A stretch of 64,000 nucleotides of DNA. Origin: a virus. The DNA is taken from the IMG/VR virus record IMGVR_UViG_3300050821_005389, positions 53,044 to 117,043 of that record; one strand, 5' to 3'. Made by a program: the position numbers and the translations under genes. Positions 25,271 through 32,841 of the stretch are shown piece by piece (position 1 is the stretch's first letter; the number at the start of each line of letters is the position of its first letter). The notes below the pieces were generated by a model that was not told the origin of the DNA, searched no databases, and saw only the letters and a list, made by a program, of their open reading frames with translations.

Positions 25271-26451
25271 TTCTCGTAAACCAAATTATAGCAATTTCCT
25301 TCGCCGACTTCGGCTCGACACTGCAATTCTTCGCGAATCTTTTCAAAACCGGCGTTTTTCATAAAAGCGTCTATTTCAGAAATCGTCGCGCCGTTTTTAT
25401 AAGCAATGAAGTCAGTTGACTCGACCTCAACAAACTGAACCTTATCCAAAAACTCTGTGGCACCACGTAAAACATTTAATTCAGCGCCTTGGGCATCGAC
25501 GATCAAAGCTTGGTAGCTTTTCATATTTAAATCTTGATCCTGAAAGAAATGATCCAGTGTTGAACCCCTGACTGTTTCAACCCGACCGGTGTATTTCACA
25601 TTAGGCCAGGCTCGTGAGTGTTCAGCAAATTCCAGAACAGATGACGATGCGCCGCCGTTATCGGCGACGTTTAATTGATAAGGTTTATTCTCGTCCGATA
25701 TAAGTAACTGGTAAGCTCTTTGCTTCGGATACGTCCAAATGTTCTCTTGCAGCGTCTTATAAGCTGTAGGATCTGGCTCGAACCAGATAACATCCATATC
25801 GTACTGATCGTAAATCTGCCGTTCGCTTCCTACGCCGGCGCCAACGTGAACTACACCAAATGCGTTCTGAAGGAAATCGTAATTTGGTAGCTTTTTCCAA
25901 ACGCGTAATAACCCGTTCTTCAGTTCCCAGGCCCATTCAGGAAACTGGTCAACAAAATTAGATACCGCTTCAGGCGCTGGAATATCGTTCCAATAACCTT
26001 GCATGTCGTCAATTAAGATAATACCTGTAAAACCGGATCGGAAGATAGCTTCTAGTTCTCTCGTGACTGGACATGAGCTATTCGAAGTCTTACCGCCCGA
26101 ATAGTGAGCGTCTAGATAGAACAAAACAGGCTGGCGCGGTATTTTCTGGAGAAGGTTAGCCAATTCTACGCCGCTATCTCCTTCGATAATTGCTATATTG
26201 GTGTTTTTAAACTCTTCCCGGCCTTTTTCGACGTAATGCTTACTTAATTCAATTGAATATACTTTCTCAAAGCTGTCATGAATAGCTCGAACGGTATTGC
26301 CGTCACATAACCCAGTTTCAATAAAAGTCTTTAACTGGAGACGTTTGGCGAAATCGCGAATAAGGTCGTGTTTGTATTGCTCGGTAGGAAACCAGCGGCC
26401 GCCATCTTTTTCATCTTCCCAGCGAAGATCTAATTTAACCGTATCCTTCAC
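25267..26451 (-). CDS. two-domain methyltransferase (class I-like plus FkbM)
   Basis: 394 residues. The N-half ('IETGLCDGNTVRAIH', 'VYSIELSKHYVEKG', 'FYLDAHYSGGKTS') is a paralogue of the single-domain gene downstream. The C-half is an FkbM methyltransferase ('VVHVGAGVGSE', 'VIWFEPDP', 'VDAQGAELNVLRGA'). It may be a fusion that performs two methylations or that recognises one modified sugar. GTG overlaps the preceding stop. FkbM enzymes methylate sugar hydroxyls in natural products and surface glycans. Confidence 0.65.
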   Translation of the reverse strand: MKDTVKLDLRWEDEKDGGRWFPTEQYKHDLIRDFAKRLQLKTFIETGLCDGNTVRAIHDSFEKVYSIELSKHYVEKGREEFKNTNIAIIEGDSGVELANLLQKIPRQPVLFYLDAHYSGGKTSNSSCPVTRELEAIFRSGFTGIILIDDMQGYWNDIPAPEAVSNFVDQFPEWAWELKNGLLRVWKKLPNYDFLQNAFGVVHVGAGVGSERQIYDQYDMDVIWFEPDPTAYKTLQENIWTYPKQRAYQLLISDENKPYQLNVADNGGASSSVLEFAEHSRAWPNVKYTGRVETVRGSTLDHFFQDQDLNMKSYQALIVDAQGAELNVLRGATEFLDKVQFVEVESTDFIAYKNGATISEIDAFMKNAGFEKIREELQCRAEVGEGNCYNLVYEK

Positions 26452-27137
26452 TCAAACCTCACGTAAATGTCGCCCATTAAGGAATTGTTACCTTCATACT
26501 GTATCAGTTTACCCTGTAGAAATCCAGGCGTGACCCAGCCGCTTAATTCGAACTGTTCCGGAGCGTGGTTCAATGTATAATTGGTTTCATACCAGCCTAG
26601 AGAATCTAGATGATCAAAAACTTCATCTACCATAAACAAAACTTCCGGAGTGAATTCAAACGACAGCAAGTTGACTGGTTGGGATAGTCCGCGCACGACG
26701 TTGGGCTCGTAGCCTTCGACATCTATCTTGATGAAGTCCGGAACGCCGAACTGTTCGATTAACAGGTCGAGTGTTACGACCTCGACCGATTCCGACTGGT
26801 ACCAGTGCATATCGCCGAACCTTCCCGATTTCCCGACTTCTTTTACGAAGCGATTGGACATAGATGCTGTCGTGGACACGTTTCCGGGTTTGCAAATTAA
26901 ATCTTTGCCGATGAAACTTCCTACGGCTTTGTTAACGACTGTGACATTGGTATTCTCAAATTTACTGGTCAAGACTGTTGAGCATTCTAGGAGAGGTTCG
27001 ACGGCTATGACTTTATCGGCCAGTTCGGAAAATAAAATCGTTTTCTCACCGATATTAGCGCCGATGTCGAAAACCAGATCGTCTTTTCCTATCAGTTGGG
27101 CGAAAAAAGTCATAGGCGGATCCAATGTGTTGGACAT
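26448..27137 (-). CDS. FkbM-family SAM methyltransferase
   Basis: About 229 residues with SAM motif 'LVFDIGANIGEKTILFSELA', 'VIAVEPLLECS' and the family's 'FIKIDVEGYEPNVVRGL'. ATG 27137 has AAGGGA just upstream. Longer (27173) and shorter (27113, ATGA overlap with the GT11 stop) starts are possible. Likely sugar O-methyltransferase of the glycan operon. Confidence 0.75.
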   Translation of the reverse strand: MSNTLDPPMTFFAQLIGKDDLVFDIGANIGEKTILFSELADKVIAVEPLLECSTVLTSKFENTNVTVVNKAVGSFIGKDLICKPGNVSTTASMSNRFVKEVGKSGRFGDMHWYQSESVEVVTLDLLIEQFGVPDFIKIDVEGYEPNVVRGLSQPVNLLSFEFTPEVLFMVDEVFDHLDSLGWYETNYTLNHAPEQFELSGWVTPGFLQGKLIQYEGNNSLMGDIYVRFE

Positions 27138-27853
27138 AAGTCCCTTGTATCGATTGATTCGTTCACGAACCATTTCTTAGGTGCTATAGATATTCTACCA
27201 GGGCGATCCCCGAGGTAATTAGCCCACCAAGAAAATGACGAGTTGGCACCGATGCCGTGACAACATTTAGACATTAAATGTAGCTCGTCCCGAGACGTGG
27301 GGCAGTGAAGAACCTGATAGGGCATATTTTTTCGGCACCAATCGAGGTCGTCTGAAAAAACCAAAAAACACGGATCTTCAACCCGTTCTTTTATGTAGTT
27401 AATCGCTGTTTCGTAATAGCTGTTTAGATCGACCCCGTGGTACTCTCTGGTTCCGCTATTGAGGTAATCACCTCGTCGTATATGGATGAAAACTGTATTT
27501 CTAAATTTGAAAGAGTCTCCCCAAGGCGGCGGTTCTTTAAAACCAACTTCCTTACGGATTATATCAGCATAATCTTTAAAATATCTTGGTGACTGCCAGT
27601 AACCACGATAGTAACTTTCTGGATCAGCATCGAAAACTCCGGGATCGAATGCAAACCCTGGTTCTTCATAAATAGGGCCGGAAGGGCGCGGAACAAAATC
27701 AAGATTCAAATTATAGCGAATCAATTCATAATCTCTCGTTGCTCGCTCGAGATAGAATTGGAGTGGTAAACCTCGTTTCAAAGAAAGAGCACGACCAAAA
27801 GCATATTGAAAAAGTTGATTGCCTGTTCCACCACAAACCATCCGTACAATCAT
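27110..27853 (-). CDS. GT11 alpha-1,2-fucosyltransferase-like protein
   Basis: 247 residues with the GT11 signatures 'CGGTGNQLFQYAFGR' at the N-terminus, 'HIRRGDY' in the middle (Arg and Asp contact GDP-fucose in the family) and 'NSSFSWWANYLG' near the C-terminus. Length fits bacterial FutC/WbsJ-type enzymes. ATG 27853 is chosen for its AGGAC ribosome site; the frame is open to 27883. It transfers fucose or a related 6-deoxy sugar from GDP. Confidence 0.8.
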   Translation of the reverse strand: MIVRMVCGGTGNQLFQYAFGRALSLKRGLPLQFYLERATRDYELIRYNLNLDFVPRPSGPIYEEPGFAFDPGVFDADPESYYRGYWQSPRYFKDYADIIRKEVGFKEPPPWGDSFKFRNTVFIHIRRGDYLNSGTREYHGVDLNSYYETAINYIKERVEDPCFLVFSDDLDWCRKNMPYQVLHCPTSRDELHLMSKCCHGIGANSSFSWWANYLGDRPGRISIAPKKWFVNESIDTRDLCPTHWIRL

Positions 27854-28503
27854 ACTTGTCCTGAATACATCTTTTCCATCCACTGTTCACTAGGATCGTA
27901 CTGCCAAGCACCGTAACCCACATTAGGGTAGTGCCAAGAAATCCCTCTAGGCATATTGCCTTTTTTCATCTCCGGATGCTTTCCCATAACATCTCCGACA
28001 AAAATATCCTCGGCCCATGTTTCCGGCTCGGCTGCCACGACCAGTTCGGCCGCTCGTCGTGATAAGAAATAGCCGAACCCGCCGGACGCCCACGGAAAAG
28101 TTTGGGGATTATACCAGTCTTTCTTCTCTCGATCAATGGCGTGGTAAGGAAATGTTACGTCCCACGGTTTGCTGTTTACACCGAAATAATCGTAATTCTC
28201 AAAGCCGGACTTCATTAATAAATCAACGGCAACAAAAGTGTCGGTGTCTGCCAAAAATACGTATGAATAATCTCTTTTAAGTGCCCATTTCAAGATGGTT
28301 CGAGTCTTATACGGTAAACCTTCGTAAGAATCGGGGGTATCAAGCCAAACCTCATCTTGGCGAAGCGGCAATAAAATTCCCGATCCGTTTCCTAAAAAGA
28401 AACGCAAATCGCCTTTAACATCACAACCCCACGTATTTCTTATCGGATTATGAAACCCGCCGTCTCGATGAGCAAAACAGCTTTTGATAGCAAAAAGGAT
28501 CAA
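27850..28503 (-). CDS. GT31-like glycosyltransferase
   Basis: 217 residues, paralogue of 18402-19049. Shared elements are 'PIRNTWGCD', DxD in 'FLADTDTFV', 'SGGFGYFLSRRAAELVV' and 'TWAEDIFVGDVM'. TTG overlaps the preceding stop (TTGA). No transmembrane anchor. The two copies may add different residues of the same glycan. Confidence 0.65.
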   Translation of the reverse strand: MILFAIKSCFAHRDGGFHNPIRNTWGCDVKGDLRFFLGNGSGILLPLRQDEVWLDTPDSYEGLPYKTRTILKWALKRDYSYVFLADTDTFVAVDLLMKSGFENYDYFGVNSKPWDVTFPYHAIDREKKDWYNPQTFPWASGGFGYFLSRRAAELVVAAEPETWAEDIFVGDVMGKHPEMKKGNMPRGISWHYPNVGYGAWQYDPSEQWMEKMYSGQV

Positions 28504-29288
28504 CGAGTTATTGGTTCCTTATACTCAATTCTTTCGTAATCTACTTGTCCCGTTCCAAGCACATATTTACGAATACCCCGTTTATCAAAACACGGTCGCG
28601 CTTTACTAGATGCCCGTCTGCGATATTGATTATAGCGCTCACTGTCTTCGCCCTTCTGTTCAGAAATTTGTACAGTAGGGACGACAGCTACACGGAAACA
28701 AGCTCGTTTGGCGTCGATGAACCATGCGCCGTGCTCGCCACCCCCGATCTTCACATCGTCATCCCAATGCACAACTTTAAGTACATCGGCTCGAATCAAG
28801 GAACAGTTGATCGTTAAGTCACAATCAACAAACCAAAGATCTTCATAGCCAGAAATACAAACAGGATGTTCGATTATTGTATCACCACGATCCTCTAGAG
28901 TAAATTCATACGGTCCCCGAACGCGACCACCCACGATATCCACGTCGGTGTGATCTAGTACATCAGTTAATTTTTCTAGTCCCTTTCTAGCCGTCGGCGG
29001 CCTGAAATCGAAATCATCGCTCGCCATAAAAAGATAGGGTGTGTCTAGAGACTGAGCCAATGCATTGGACATCCGACCGAACCCGGCATCATAATCCAGC
29101 CAAATAACTTTATGGCCCGAACGGATAAGATCGGCGTAAATGCCATCCTTTTCTTCGTTGTGTTCTCCACAATCGGCAACCGTAATTTTTACCTCGGGCA
29201 TGGTATCTCTAATAGCACCGAGAGTATTGAAAAGTTTATGATCTCTTAAAAAAGTGCGGACGCCAATCGTAACTTTTTCTAGTGTCAC
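28500..29288 (-). CDS. family 2 glycosyltransferase (GalNAc-transferase-like)
   Basis: 262 residues with N-terminal 'VTIGVRTFLRDHKLFNTLGA', acidic 'ASDDFDF' as the DxD-type metal site at about residue 92, and 'KIGGGEHGAWFIDAK' with the probable catalytic acid. The pattern resembles GT2/GT12-like hexosaminyl transferases. GTG overlaps the preceding stop. First enzyme gene of the glycan operon in transcription order. Confidence 0.7.
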   Translation of the reverse strand: MTLEKVTIGVRTFLRDHKLFNTLGAIRDTMPEVKITVADCGEHNEEKDGIYADLIRSGHKVIWLDYDAGFGRMSNALAQSLDTPYLFMASDDFDFRPPTARKGLEKLTDVLDHTDVDIVGGRVRGPYEFTLEDRGDTIIEHPVCISGYEDLWFVDCDLTINCSLIRADVLKVVHWDDDVKIGGGEHGAWFIDAKRACFRVAVVPTVQISEQKGEDSERYNQYRRRASSKARPCFDKRGIRKYVLGTGQVDYERIEYKEPITR

Positions 29289-29485
29289 GGTCTGCTCCCC
29301 GGAGCGATTAAACCGAAATTAATCTTTCTAGCGATTTGTTGCTGTTTCCGTTTCAGCTTATCTTTCCTACGCTGTTTCTTTTTGGCTGCTTTCCAGCCGG
29401 CTTTTCTGATCGATTTCTCTTTGGCACGTTTTTCTACGGCTTCACGTGCTTCGGCGATTTTTTGTTCTAGAATTAAATCACCCAC
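29285..29485 (-). CDS. small Lys/Arg-rich helical protein
   Basis: 66 residues, extremely basic (AKKKQRRKDKLKRKQQQ), probably helical. The GTG start has only a weak ribosome site, but its stop overlaps the next start (GTGA), supporting translation. A nucleic-acid or membrane-surface binding role can be guessed only from charge. Confidence 0.5.
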   Translation of the reverse strand: MGDLILEQKIAEAREAVEKRAKEKSIRKAGWKAAKKKQRRKDKLKRKQQQIARKINFGLIAPGSRP

Positions 29486-29573
29486 GGTGATCCCACAAAA
29501 CGAGTATCATATAAAAAGATTCCAGTATGATGACTATTAATAAAGCGATGTTGAATAGACCACGACCTTTCAC
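29478..29573 (-). CDS. 31-residue single-TM peptide
   Basis: A frame of 32 codons from GTG 29573, overlapping the SprT-like stop (GTGA), with one hydrophobic helix (IALLIVIILESFYMILVL). It fills the only gap between the protease gene and the basic-protein gene. Too short for firm prediction; coupling and hydrophobicity support it. Confidence 0.4.
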   Translation of the reverse strand: MKGRGLFNIALLIVIILESFYMILVLWDHRG

Positions 29574-30019
29574 CAGACATCCTTAAAAGCGCCTTGCTCG
29601 GCTAGATTCAACATGCAATTTTGCCATGCTGTTCCGTGATTTTCCTGATAGTCTGCGCCTTTGCCTTCTTTCTCGTATCGCTCCCAGATCAAAATGTGGC
29701 AGCTTTCGTGACTAATTGAAAGTACCTCCTCATTCAGCGTTGGGTTATAGGTTGGTGAAATACGTATTTTATACCAATGGCCGCCTAAAGCATGTTCTGT
29801 ATCAGCCATAAAAACGTGATTGGGTTTTGAATCAATAATATCTTCTTCTACGACTTCAGCATTCGGCAACTGCCCGAGAAAATAGGTTTCATTATAATAG
29901 TCAAACAGGGATTTCGGATCGGCGGACAAGTGATGCTTTTTAGGAGAAGCTTGGACTAAAATAGCGATAATCAGTGTAACCGGAATGACGCCTATCAAAA
30001 AGTATCGTATGTGCCGCAT
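29570..30019 (-). CDS. membrane-anchored SprT-like zinc metalloprotease
   Basis: 149 residues. An N-terminal transmembrane or signal helix (YFLIGVIPVTLIIAILV) precedes a SprT-type domain with 'FDYYNETYFLGQLP' and the zinc motif HESCH (HExxH), then 'NHGTAWQNCML', which may supply the third ligand. ATG 30019 is supported by AGGAGATAGTT and by a promoter directly upstream; the longer frame to 30148 crosses that promoter. It heads the glycan operon. An exported proteolytic role is inferred. Confidence 0.7.
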   Translation of the reverse strand: MRHIRYFLIGVIPVTLIIAILVQASPKKHHLSADPKSLFDYYNETYFLGQLPNAEVVEEDIIDSKPNHVFMADTEHALGGHWYKIRISPTYNPTLNEEVLSISHESCHILIWERYEKEGKGADYQENHGTAWQNCMLNLAEQGAFKDVW

Positions 30020-30035
30020 AACTATCTCCTGCACA

Positions 30036-30064
30036 ATATTACGATTAATCTGAGGTATTGTCAA
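30036..30064 (-). promoter_or_regulatory. sigma70-type promoter ahead of SprT/glycan operon
   Basis: On the minus strand TTGACA (30064-30059), 17 bases, then TAATAT (30041-30036). Predicted transcription start about 30029, at the ribosome site of the SprT-like gene. Nearly consensus; it could drive the whole run of overlapping genes towards 12.5 kb. Confidence 0.7.
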
Positions 30065-30830
30065 TAGTAAATCCTCCAACAGTTCGTTGATCGCGGCCAA
30101 AAGTAAAGAGCGTGCGACCATGAAACGGGTCGGGCTGAAACGGTACAATTAACTTTTTCCGGAACGTCATGGCAATTTCGTGGCAATATTGGATATATTC
30201 TCGGTATTGTTTCCTGATTCTGCGTTCAAATTTATCTTCGTCTTCTCGTTCAGTTATGGCTGCGCAAACCGCCTCTGCCCACGCCTTCTCTTCGGCCAGA
30301 GAATCGGCTACAAAGTTCTCTTCCGAGATACCATCGAAAATAAAATTGATATGAAACTCGAACTTCTTCTTTCTAGGATTATAGATGTAAACGTTTGACT
30401 GACGTTCGCTCCCGTAATTGGCTCTTTGAATATCCGCGGCCGTCACGAGATCAATACGAGGTACTTTTTCTCGCACGACAGGCAGCCAGATACGATCCTC
30501 ATCTTTAATAACCCGGCCATTTTTGTATCGGACTATCCGAAGAGCCTTACCAATACTAATGAACTCATCCGCTCTATAATACGTGACGTAGCGCCGACAG
30601 CGACATGACTTTGGGAGAGGATAGTAGTCAATACCGTCGATGACTTCCCGATCGACTACGGCATCCCAACTTTCTTTCTTGGTTAATCCTGGTATCTTGC
30701 CTAGATCCTTTTCCTTATGACTACGAATCTTCTCGACGTACCGCTCGTCGATTTTTAAACTGTCGGCAGTTCGAATTATAGGTTGGATTTTACAACTATG
30801 GACAAGTACGGGATAATGAATTGTCTTCAA
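30045..30830 (-). CDS. hypothetical protein, 261 residues
   Basis: Not recognised. Mixed alpha/beta with a Cys pair (SCRCRRYVTYYRADEF) and a highly charged helical section near residues 190-220 ('EDEDKFERRIRKQYREYIQY'). It overlaps the HTH gene upstream by four bases. The promoter for the SprT-like gene sits over its last codons. Position between the putative regulator and the glycan operon gives no functional clue. Confidence 0.6.
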   Translation of the reverse strand: MKTIHYPVLVHSCKIQPIIRTADSLKIDERYVEKIRSHKEKDLGKIPGLTKKESWDAVVDREVIDGIDYYPLPKSCRCRRYVTYYRADEFISIGKALRIVRYKNGRVIKDEDRIWLPVVREKVPRIDLVTAADIQRANYGSERQSNVYIYNPRKKKFEFHINFIFDGISEENFVADSLAEEKAWAEAVCAAITEREDEDKFERRIRKQYREYIQYCHEIAMTFRKKLIVPFQPDPFHGRTLFTFGRDQRTVGGFTIDNTSD

Positions 30831-31216
30831 CTTCTGGGCCTGCCTTTGCGCTTTCCAGCTTTTTTACCGGTATCGGCTCGTAATCCTTCTGCGGCTCTCT
30901 TAATCGATCTTATAATAGAATTAATGCTGTTATAAGTTTTATTCAACTCTTGGGCGATTTGACCGCGGCTCCACTGTTGATTGAAATACAAATAGGCTAC
31001 TCTGGCCCAGATGCCGGCCCGTTCGCGCTGTTTAGAATCAGTTTCCAACTGGGGGAATACACGAATCAAGAACAAACGGATGTCGTCTTGACTGTGCGCC
31101 CACACCGGCGCCTTTTTTCTAGGTCGCCGTATTTTAAGAATCTGATGACCCCACGTCATAAAAGGGTCTTGACTATCTATATGCTTTCGGAGTTCTCCGA
31201 AGCTGTCAATAGCCAA
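30827..31216 (-). CDS. HTH protein, possible sigma-like regulator
   Basis: 129 residues. The C-terminal part 'RAGIWARVAYLYFNQQWSRG' followed by 'QIAQELNKTYNSINSIIRSI' reads as a helix-turn-helix like sigma-70 region 4 or RinA/ArpU-type phage late regulators. The tail is very basic. TTG start behind a GGATCAAG ribosome site. It precedes the operon with lysis and glycan genes, so late-gene activation is a reasonable but unproven role. Confidence 0.5.
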   Translation of the reverse strand: MAIDSFGELRKHIDSQDPFMTWGHQILKIRRPRKKAPVWAHSQDDIRLFLIRVFPQLETDSKQRERAGIWARVAYLYFNQQWSRGQIAQELNKTYNSINSIIRSIKRAAEGLRADTGKKAGKRKGRPRS

Positions 31217-31406
31217 TATCTTGATCCGGTGCGTATGGTTCCGAATCGTCTGTTATCTCAGGCATGTTTTCTCGCCAATCGTTAGCTGATAATGACAGAT
31301 CGATTCGTTTTTGTATTGTTTTATCGGCGCAATTTGAACACATGCCGTTCCAAGCCTTGTTACCTTTCCCAGTACACAGTTTGCTAATTTTAGCTTTGCA
31401 AATCAT
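31206..31406 (-). CDS. small zinc-finger protein
   Basis: 66 residues with Cys residues in 'MICKAKISKLCTGKGNKAWN' and 'GMCSNCAD', a probable four-Cys zinc site, and an acidic tail. ATG 31406 has GGAG close upstream and abuts the previous stop. Function unknown. Confidence 0.5.
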   Translation of the reverse strand: MICKAKISKLCTGKGNKAWNGMCSNCADKTIQKRIDLSLSANDWRENMPEITDDSEPYAPDQDIGY

Positions 31407-31633
31407 CACTCCCTCACTTTGCTTTGACCGCTCTGAAATGATTTGTCAAACTGAAATTCTTGAAAGTGTACGTCTTCGTCTCGAGAATCGCTGTTATGTA
31501 CAAAACGTCCTACGGCGGCAAGCTGATGGGCGCGGGGATGAAAGCGACATATATAACGGGCATCTTTACTAACTGCCTCCTCAGTCTTGAATACTTCTTG
31601 ACAACCACGGACCTGACAAACTATTTCGTTCAA
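31406..31633 (-). CDS. small zinc-finger protein
   Basis: 75 residues with C2H/C-type ligands ('VCQVRGCQEVF', 'YICRFHPRAH'). Start and stop overlap both neighbours by four bases. It lies directly after the PD-(D/E)XK nuclease gene and may assist recombination; no direct evidence. Confidence 0.5.
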   Translation of the reverse strand: MNEIVCQVRGCQEVFKTEEAVSKDARYICRFHPRAHQLAAVGRFVHNSDSRDEDVHFQEFQFDKSFQSGQSKVRE

Positions 31634-32841
31634 TCCACTCCTTCTGGTTCGGGCTCATCCTCGAAAAAATCATCTTCTGGACTGGCTATTTTAAAGTGTT
31701 CATCTCGGTATGCGGTGTCATTTAAACTAAACGCCTTGAAATACGGATCGTGGCGATCGTCTTGTGGATAAACTATGCTAAAAGTGTCCGGCCAATCGTT
31801 GTTTTTCCAACTGTTAACGATTTGAACTATTTGTCTAGCGGCTACAGAAGCGGCACTCCTGGCAAACTCTTCTGTAATACGGCCGGCGTTAAATTGAATC
31901 CTCTGACGAGTAAATCCTGAATCTGATACCGGATAACCGTTATCTGCTAGCCACGCTGATTTACGTTCTTTTGCTGCCTTAGTAGTATCTAAACTACCGT
32001 CTGCTTTCTTTCCTTGCGCTTCGGCCATCGCATCCAGTGCCATTTGACTGCTTACTAAAAAGGCGCCGACATCTGTTGGTTCGGCGACAAACATCTCTGT
32101 TCCTGCTTTAAAAACATCAATGTCTGTTAAAAGCGTAACTCGAGATCCTTTCTTGTAACCAAGGCTTTTCTTAATAAAAGCTAAAAAAGCTACGTCGCGT
32201 ATTCCAGATTGCCAAGAATACCGTCGGAGCTGTTTGGCGTATGAGGCCATTCCAGGCCGTTCGTCATAGTCCTGGCCGGATGTCTTGATGTCGATGATTA
32301 CTGGCCGGAGTAAACCCCATTCCGGTTTCCATTCAATTTTGGGTAATAGTGGATGATTAGGATCGACGTAAGAAACTACGTCTAATCTACCTTCATCAAA
32401 TATCTCTCCATAGTTCTCATCACCAGGGAAGACTTCCTTAGAATATACTCTTTGAAAAACCGATGCGCCGCCTAGAGGAATTGGTAAAGAAGGTTGCTTT
32501 ATAATATAAAGCTTGCTCCAATCGGCACCTATTTTGTTACAAGTTTCCCAATCTTTTTCTACTCTTGTGTAAAGTAAGTTAGCTTCTTTCGCTGGCGCCC
32601 AAAGTTCTTGGAACTTCTCAACCATTCCTTTACCACCGTTGTCGTGGTGAAACTCCAAAGCTTGCTCGACTGCTTTGCCAAGAGCAAATCGCGCCATATC
32701 GTCCTTCTCGATCCAACCGACGACACGTCTGAGATAGTAGCGACTAGGCGATTTATCGTAATCCAGCCCAGCCGAATAGCTGTGTTTTTGATGCGGTTTT
32801 CCATCTTGTCTAATATACAGACAGGCCAATAGCCGCTCCAT
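31630..32841 (-). CDS. PD-(D/E)XK superfamily nuclease
   Basis: 403 residues. The nuclease core is read from 'EGRLDVVSYVDPNH' (Asp near 154), 'VIIDIKTSGQD' (the D-x-K motif near 182) and 'SYAKQLRRYSWQSG', as in RecB/Cas4-like phage exonucleases. The C-terminus is acidic. It lies next to the UvrD-like helicase and near a RecT-like gene, the usual exonuclease-annealase-helicase set of phage recombination. It would process double-stranded DNA ends. Confidence 0.75.
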   Translation of the reverse strand: MERLLACLYIRQDGKPHQKHSYSAGLDYDKSPSRYYLRRVVGWIEKDDMARFALGKAVEQALEFHHDNGGKGMVEKFQELWAPAKEANLLYTRVEKDWETCNKIGADWSKLYIIKQPSLPIPLGGASVFQRVYSKEVFPGDENYGEIFDEGRLDVVSYVDPNHPLLPKIEWKPEWGLLRPVIIDIKTSGQDYDERPGMASYAKQLRRYSWQSGIRDVAFLAFIKKSLGYKKGSRVTLLTDIDVFKAGTEMFVAEPTDVGAFLVSSQMALDAMAEAQGKKADGSLDTTKAAKERKSAWLADNGYPVSDSGFTRQRIQFNAGRITEEFARSAASVAARQIVQIVNSWKNNDWPDTFSIVYPQDDRHDPYFKAFSLNDTAYRDEHFKIASPEDDFFEDEPEPEGVD

